Of a stretch of 64,000 nucleotides of DNA, positions 57,264 to 64,000 are shown in pieces. A model generated the notes under the pieces. The model ran no database searches. It had not been told where the DNA came from and worked only from the letters and a program-made list of their open reading frames with translations. This stretch comes from Adineta vaga (taxonomy: Eukaryota; Rotifera), in NCBI GenBank assembly GCA_021613535.1, contig CP075493.1, positions 1,240,001 to 1,304,000 on the forward strand, read 5' to 3'. Position 1 is the stretch's first letter; every line of letters starts with the position of its first letter. Position numbers and translations under genes: made by a program.

Positions 57264-59451
57264 CTATGATTTGAATGTTTGTTGAAGATCTTCTAAACTG
57301 AGATTTTCAAGCATTATTGGTTCATTTTCAAAATTATATTTCGATGAAGTTGAACCACTTGTTGTTGGTCTTGATGTTAAATATTTAACAACATCTTGTT
57401 CTTCTTCCGTTATTGGTACACTTGTTCGACGACGCATTTTTGTTTCACGACGTGTATTGGAAAGAGTCAAATCGACTCGATTGTTATTCGAATTCATTGA
57501 TAGATCTCTATGCAAAGATGAAGCTGGTTGAGAAGTAGCATAAGCCGAACGACAACGTGTTGGAGATAAGTCATTTTGAGCAGCGGTAGCAAATGTACTT
57601 AAGCGACGTGTTTCACGATCAGCATTCAATGATACAGCAGATGATACACGAATATTAAGTAATTTCTATATACAAAGAAATAGATCAAAAAAGATTGTCT
57701 TTGGTTAGGATTTTACCTGTTTAAATTGTTTTCGTGTAAGCTGAACTTGTTCTTCAATTTTCTGTTGTGTTAATGCTCGTTCATCAACAAGTTCAGCACA
57801 TTTTTTCATATATAGATTTCTAAAAACATCTTCAATCTTAACATGTACAATTTCTTGAAATAAATCTGTACCGTAGATCAGCATTTTCCAGATGTAATTG
57901 ATCCATTCGTGCTAAAGAACGACGTTCTGTTTCTTTAATCTTCTCATCAAATCGTGTTCGGAAGTCATGTAACTCTCGATTCTAAAGAAATTCAAATTCA
58001 TTAAAGTTTCAAATGGCAAATAAAATCATTTCATTACAGTTTCAACATGTTTAACTTCTAAATCTTTTAATCGCACAGCTAAATTAACAGCGCGATCTTT
58101 TGTATCTTCAAGTTCAATTTTCGTTTCTGTTAAATCTTTTGTTAATGATTCTACGCGTGCTCGATCATAAGCTGAATCTGTAAATGTTTTTTGAATCGTC
58201 TAAAAACTAAGAGTTTGCAAACATTTTTTGTAATTAAACAACTAAATTTACATCAACTTCTTTCTTATGTTGTTTTTTTAGATTTTCAATTTCCATTTTT
58301 TGTCTTGTTGTTAAATTCTTTCGTTCTTTAATAATTGCATCATTAATTCGTTTACTCATTTCGTCATCTTTCACTTTTAATTCTTTCTTTAATCCTTCAA
58401 TTGCTTCGTTGATTTTTGTTTGAAGTTGTTCAGTATTTTCTTTTTCAAGATTGATCTAGGCAAATAGAAAGTTTTGTTTTTTCTTCTTTAACAAAAGAAA
58501 ACAAGTTTCAATGATAAATTTATACTTTATAAGCATGAAATGAAGTTTTGACAAAGTCAAGTTCATTCTTCAAATGTTCTTCACGTTTATGATTTTGACT
58601 TTTTTCTTCTTCTAAGACTTTTAAATGCTTGGCATTTTGATCTTCAAGTTCTTTTTCATGTTCGAGCATTTGATGATGAAGTAACTCTTGAAATTGTTTA
58701 TTTTGACTTTGTAATTGATTAGTATGAAGTTCATCTGTCTACTCAAAAAAAAATACATTGTAACAAAGATATACAACGAATATTCAATACTTTATTTCGT
58801 GCTATTCGATTATTCATACGATCTTCAGCTAATTGTACAGCTAAATCATCGATTTGTTCACATAAATGATCGATATATGCTTGAATTGGTGGTGGAAGAA
58901 GAGCACGTCTAAAAGAATTCCCTAAAGAATTACAAATCTACAAAAGAAAATGTTCATACTGTGCTTTGTCGTCATAATTAATCGGTTCATCTATAATGTT
59001 AAATAAGTCATCATTTATAATAGCATCAACATTTTGTTTATTCTTTTTCACAGTTAATCCCTGTTGACTATAAACTTGTCGTTTTTCACCCTATGAATAA
59101 AAACAAACAAGAATATTTTATCATTTATTTATCGAGTGATTAACATACATCAAAAAATCGTTGCCATGGTTCAGGTTTGAGTTTTTTCAATGGATGATGT
59201 GATGGAAAAATCTGATTTGAAGTCGAACCATTCGATTGTATTCGATGAACAGAAATAGCTGAACTAAAAGATAGATTCTGCTTAATCAAAACAGATAATT
59301 CTCTTAAAATACTATACGTTGGTCGATTTAGAGAACTTGATGAGAATGGTCTAGTATTTGGAAGTAATCTAAATAAACAAATATTGTATAGAATTGTTTT
59401 CTTGTGAAATAGAAAATCTTCCTACACAGGTAATGTTGTTTGTTGATTCAT
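57264..59451 (-). CDS. long coiled-coil protein, probably cytoskeletal or ciliary (544 aa)
   Basis: Exons in transcript order: 59451-59426, 59368-59318, 59263-59149, 59090-58960, 58908-58791, 58738-58526, 58455-58252, 58199-58038, 57981-57872, 57819-57717, 57665-57264; all in phase, 545 codons. The N-terminal 110 residues are Pro/Ser-rich with PWQRFFDGEKRQVYS, followed by PPPIQAYIDHLCEQIDDLAV. About 300 residues of continuous heptad-type coiled coil follow, rich in Glu, Lys, Gln and Leu. The last 130 residues are Arg/Ser/Thr-rich. The layout resembles axonemal or basal-body coiled-coil proteins (for example the FLACC1/ALS2CR12 type), but there is no diagnostic motif, so function is inferred only. 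Confidence 0.8.
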
Positions 59452-60449
59452 CTTATGGTCAGAAACAAAAAAGTCTAGTCTTCGATACCAATACGGTCTC
59501 AAATTGTTTTACCGACAATGTTTGAGAGAGATGCAAACATTGAAAGATGAAAAAAGTAGAGAGAAAAAAAAGAGAAAGAAAAAATTGCAGAACGGCATCA
59601 AAAGCTCTTGATTAAGAACGATGTGAGAAAGAAAAAGCATAAATGGTCTGTCAAAATAGCTCGACTTTCAAATACAAAAAAGAACTGTAAAGATTGTGTT
59701 TTGTTTGGATGTAAAATAGGTGATTTCTATGTACGATATAGAAATGAAATTTTAAGTTCTAAAGTGATCAACAATTACTTTTACGATCGAATTTTCTTTT
59801 CGAAACTATATTTCTAGGAGATGTTTGCTTACATTGGAGAGAACTGTTCGGTTTGAGATGCACTTCGTAACTATAGAAGCAAATGGAAATCTTGTGTTGT
59901 TTAATTATTTATATATGAATAAGAGAGAAGAGAATTGATCACAGTTACATTTTTCAATCTTTCAAATACATTTGTGATGTATCAAATGAGTATAGAGATC
60001 TAATTAAACTTAGAAAAACATCGATATGAATGTAAACAAATACCTGCACCTTTTTTCTAAAGGAAGACGACATGTTGATGTTTGGGACATTTTTCATTCT
60101 GTCACTTTTTTAAAAGTGTCAAATTTTTCATACAAGTTTTCTCTTTCACCGTTGGATGATATATAAACCAATGAGAAATCATCATTTGACCTCTTTAATG
60201 ATCAAACTGTTTTTTAACGATAAAATATTATTAATTCATTAAATAATCATAATATTCAAGTTTTACAATCATATAATAGATTTACTTCAATTTGAAGTTA
60301 TTGAATATTTCATTGGCTGGTATCATTTGATGGAACAAGTCAATGGATCAATGCCGATTTGTTTATTTATGTTGCTTTTGTAATGCATTGACATTGACAA
60401 TGACACACATTCTCTTCTAATGTTAACTTGAATTTACTTATATATATTT
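59452..60449. other. intergenic between divergent genes
   Basis: AT-rich. An open frame at 59608-59817 is Lys-rich without a motif. The TATATATATTTA just before 60450 could serve as a core promoter for the acetyltransferase gene. Confidence 0.45.
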
Positions 60450-62282
<1,833 letters not shown>

Positions 62283-62670
62283 ACAAAAAAAAATTCATTT
62301 TATTGTTTATTTTACATATTGTACAGAATATATTATCATTCTGTTAGATGGATGTTTTTCTTGTCTCTGTTTATCTGAATATTGTCTCAGTACATGAATG
62401 AAATAAATATTTAATCGTTTTTGAGAGAAAAAAAAGATTAGTTTTATGCTTGAATATTTTCCTAAAGGTGAGTTTTCGACGTCGATCATTATTCCAAAAC
62501 CATGTGAGTGCAAATATTTTTAAATAGAGACAATTACTGATTCATTATTTATTCAAAACAAAAGATTGATATTCACCATAGATTATTCGTTTTCTCATTT
62601 ACATCATTCATAGTTAAGTTTATATCACCGAAGGTAACTGTTATACAGTACAATTCATCGAATAACCAAT
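62283..62670. other. intergenic, nothing recognised
   Basis: AT-rich spacer, with AATAAA-like words right after the acetyltransferase stop. Confidence 0.4.
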
Positions 62671-63459
62671 ATGAATTTATGGAAATTCTTATTAATAATA
62701 TTTTCTCTGATAATGTTAAGTAATGTTGAATTATCTACAATTGAGATTCAAAAGGATATCACACTAACAATGAAAATTATTAAACTTGAACTTGAAGGTA
62801 CAAAAATGATCTTTTAATATCCAACAAGTTTTTTCTAGTAATCAATTAATTAAAATCCAGACATATGTATCAGATACAACAGCGCATATTAATAATATTA
62901 AAAAGATTATTCTAAATGCATCTGATGGATTGAAAGTTGCTATCAATGATTTAACAAATACAAGAACTGATTTTGATCCAGTTGCGTCGAATAATATCTT
63001 TGATTTGAATACGAAATATCCATTCAAGATTACAAGATGCATTGGTAAGAAAATTATCTTGTTTTTATTTTGTATTATATTTGTAATATTTTAGATGAAA
63101 TTAAAAGCATATAATACAATTACACAAGAGAAATTGATTGATTTGATGATCTCAGAATCGACTCAATTCAATGAATTGATATATTCTAGTAAAAATCTTT
63201 TGAATATAATGATACACAAGTTTCGGTAGATGTTTTACAGAATAAACTTATAGCTTTGTCTAATTTGATCGATATTCAATGTTATTTTAATAAATTCAAT
63301 TACTCGCCACAATTGTTAAAATTGATTTCAACAGTTATTGAGTCATATGATGGAATCAATATCCCAATAATAGATCTACTTGTTAGAATTCTCAATCAAC
63401 TAAATCAATACCCTGATTGTTTAAATTCTACGGTTGACGTTATCCTACTCACACAATAG
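62671..63459 (+). CDS. small secreted protein of unknown family, 3' part uncertain
   Basis: Exons 62671-62797 and 62874-63044, then a third from about 63108 to the stop at 63459. The start gives a clear signal peptide (MNLWKFLLIIFSLIMLS). The mature chain is Asn/Thr/Ile-rich with helix-forming stretches such as DTTAHINNIKKIILNASDG. Acceptors at 62873 and 63107 are those that keep frame and are not the strongest available. In the third part the frame changes near 63195: either a 32-base intron (GTAAAAATC to CACAAG) is removed, which would be very short, or there is a frameshift. I therefore leave open whether the gene is intact. Confidence 0.45.
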
Positions 63460-63879
63460 AAGAAACTTCATTCATAAGATGTTTTTTTGCTGTTGTTTGT
63501 TTTTGTAATTTTAACTAAACATATTTTTGAGAAAAAGATGGAGAATTCTATTCTTATAATGAACGAAGATAGTATGAAAACATTATAGGGAAGAGGTTTT
63601 CAATAGAAGTATATATGTACATGTTGTAACTTTGATCATTTAAAATACCTAATTACTATTTCATTGAATTACAAAATATTTCTGGTTTATTTGTGATTGT
63701 TCATTGAAAACTACTTCGTGAAAATATCTATACTACACTTTGCGACGAAACTTTATATAGAAATTTACATATACGGCGTGTTCATTGTACTTGTATTTGT
63801 GTGTGTGCGTGTGCGTGAAAGAGAGAGAGAAAGTTAAAAGAAACACGTTTCGTTTAGTTTGTATATAAAACAACAAATA
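63460..63879. other. intergenic with GT/GA microsatellite
   Basis: AT-rich spacer with a GT-rich then GA-rich tract near 63798-63834 and a TATA-like GTATATAAAA near 63860, about 20 bases before the next ATG. Confidence 0.45.
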
Positions 63880-64000
63880 ATGTTTGGACAACAATCAGCA
63901 GATCAACAAGATTTAAGTGATATTAATACACAAGCATGTTTCATCATTAAATGTTCGTTGAAAAGGATTTTCTTTTCGGATAAGTTTATTAAATGAAAAA
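63880..64000 (+). CDS. first exon of a gene running off the right edge
   Basis: From an ATG at 63880 the frame reads MFGQQSADQQDLSDINTQAC and onward, with codon use like neighbouring genes for about 20 codons. A TATA-like box precedes it. Further on the sequence looks intronic and the frame meets a stop near 63995, so a donor probably lies between 63936 and 63980. The product cannot be identified from so little. Confidence 0.35.

Overview
This window looks like nuclear DNA of a bdelloid rotifer (Adineta/Rotaria-like). It is very AT-rich. Genes have many GT-AG introns of about 45-70 bp, and animal genes (KCNQ channel, Tip60, TMEM120, tandem-domain tyrosine phosphatase, class A-type GPCR) sit beside a bacterial/fungal-type metabolic gene and a Penelope-like retroelement remnant. 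I rebuilt gene models by hand from splice sites and reading-frame phase. In the multi-exon models called with confidence above about 0.5, the exon lengths sum to a whole number of codons.

Layout. 0-5 kb: end of a B-box/coiled-coil gene (+), a complete cytochrome P450 (-), an intronless phenolic acid decarboxylase (+, the best horizontal-transfer candidate) and an orphan single-pass membrane protein (-). 5-17.7 kb is a rearranged stretch: a 5' fragment of a cyclin gene, a foldback repeat, an intact GPCR, a decayed F-box/LRR-type gene, a decayed second phenolic acid decarboxylase, the intact mitotic-type cyclin, a decayed unknown gene with a GC-rich insert, and a 3' fragment of the cyclin. 17.7-24.2 kb: a secreted DUF4139-like protein (+) and a 992-residue C2H2 zinc-finger protein (-). 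24.2-31.6 kb: 7.4 kb without a recognisable gene. 31.6-36.6 kb: an ankyrin-repeat protein (-), the Penelope-like remnant (-) and an orphan gene (-) interrupted by an assembly gap that looks artificial. 39-48 kb: a KCNQ-type potassium channel, an SPMIP1-like ciliary protein and TMEM120 (all +). 48-64 kb: a GC-rich repeat with an orphan ORF, a tandem-domain tyrosine phosphatase (-), a type II membrane protein (+), a coiled-coil protein (-), a Tip60-type acetyltransferase (+), a small secreted protein and the start of another gene at the right edge.

Genes are independent units and I see no operons. One possible functional pairing is the divergent P450/decarboxylase pair, which share 336 bp of upstream DNA and could both act on plant-derived aromatic compounds; this is inference. 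Several genes have a splice-acceptor-like AG just before the start codon, which fits spliced-leader trans-splicing known from bdelloids. I saw no tRNA, rRNA or CRISPR array.
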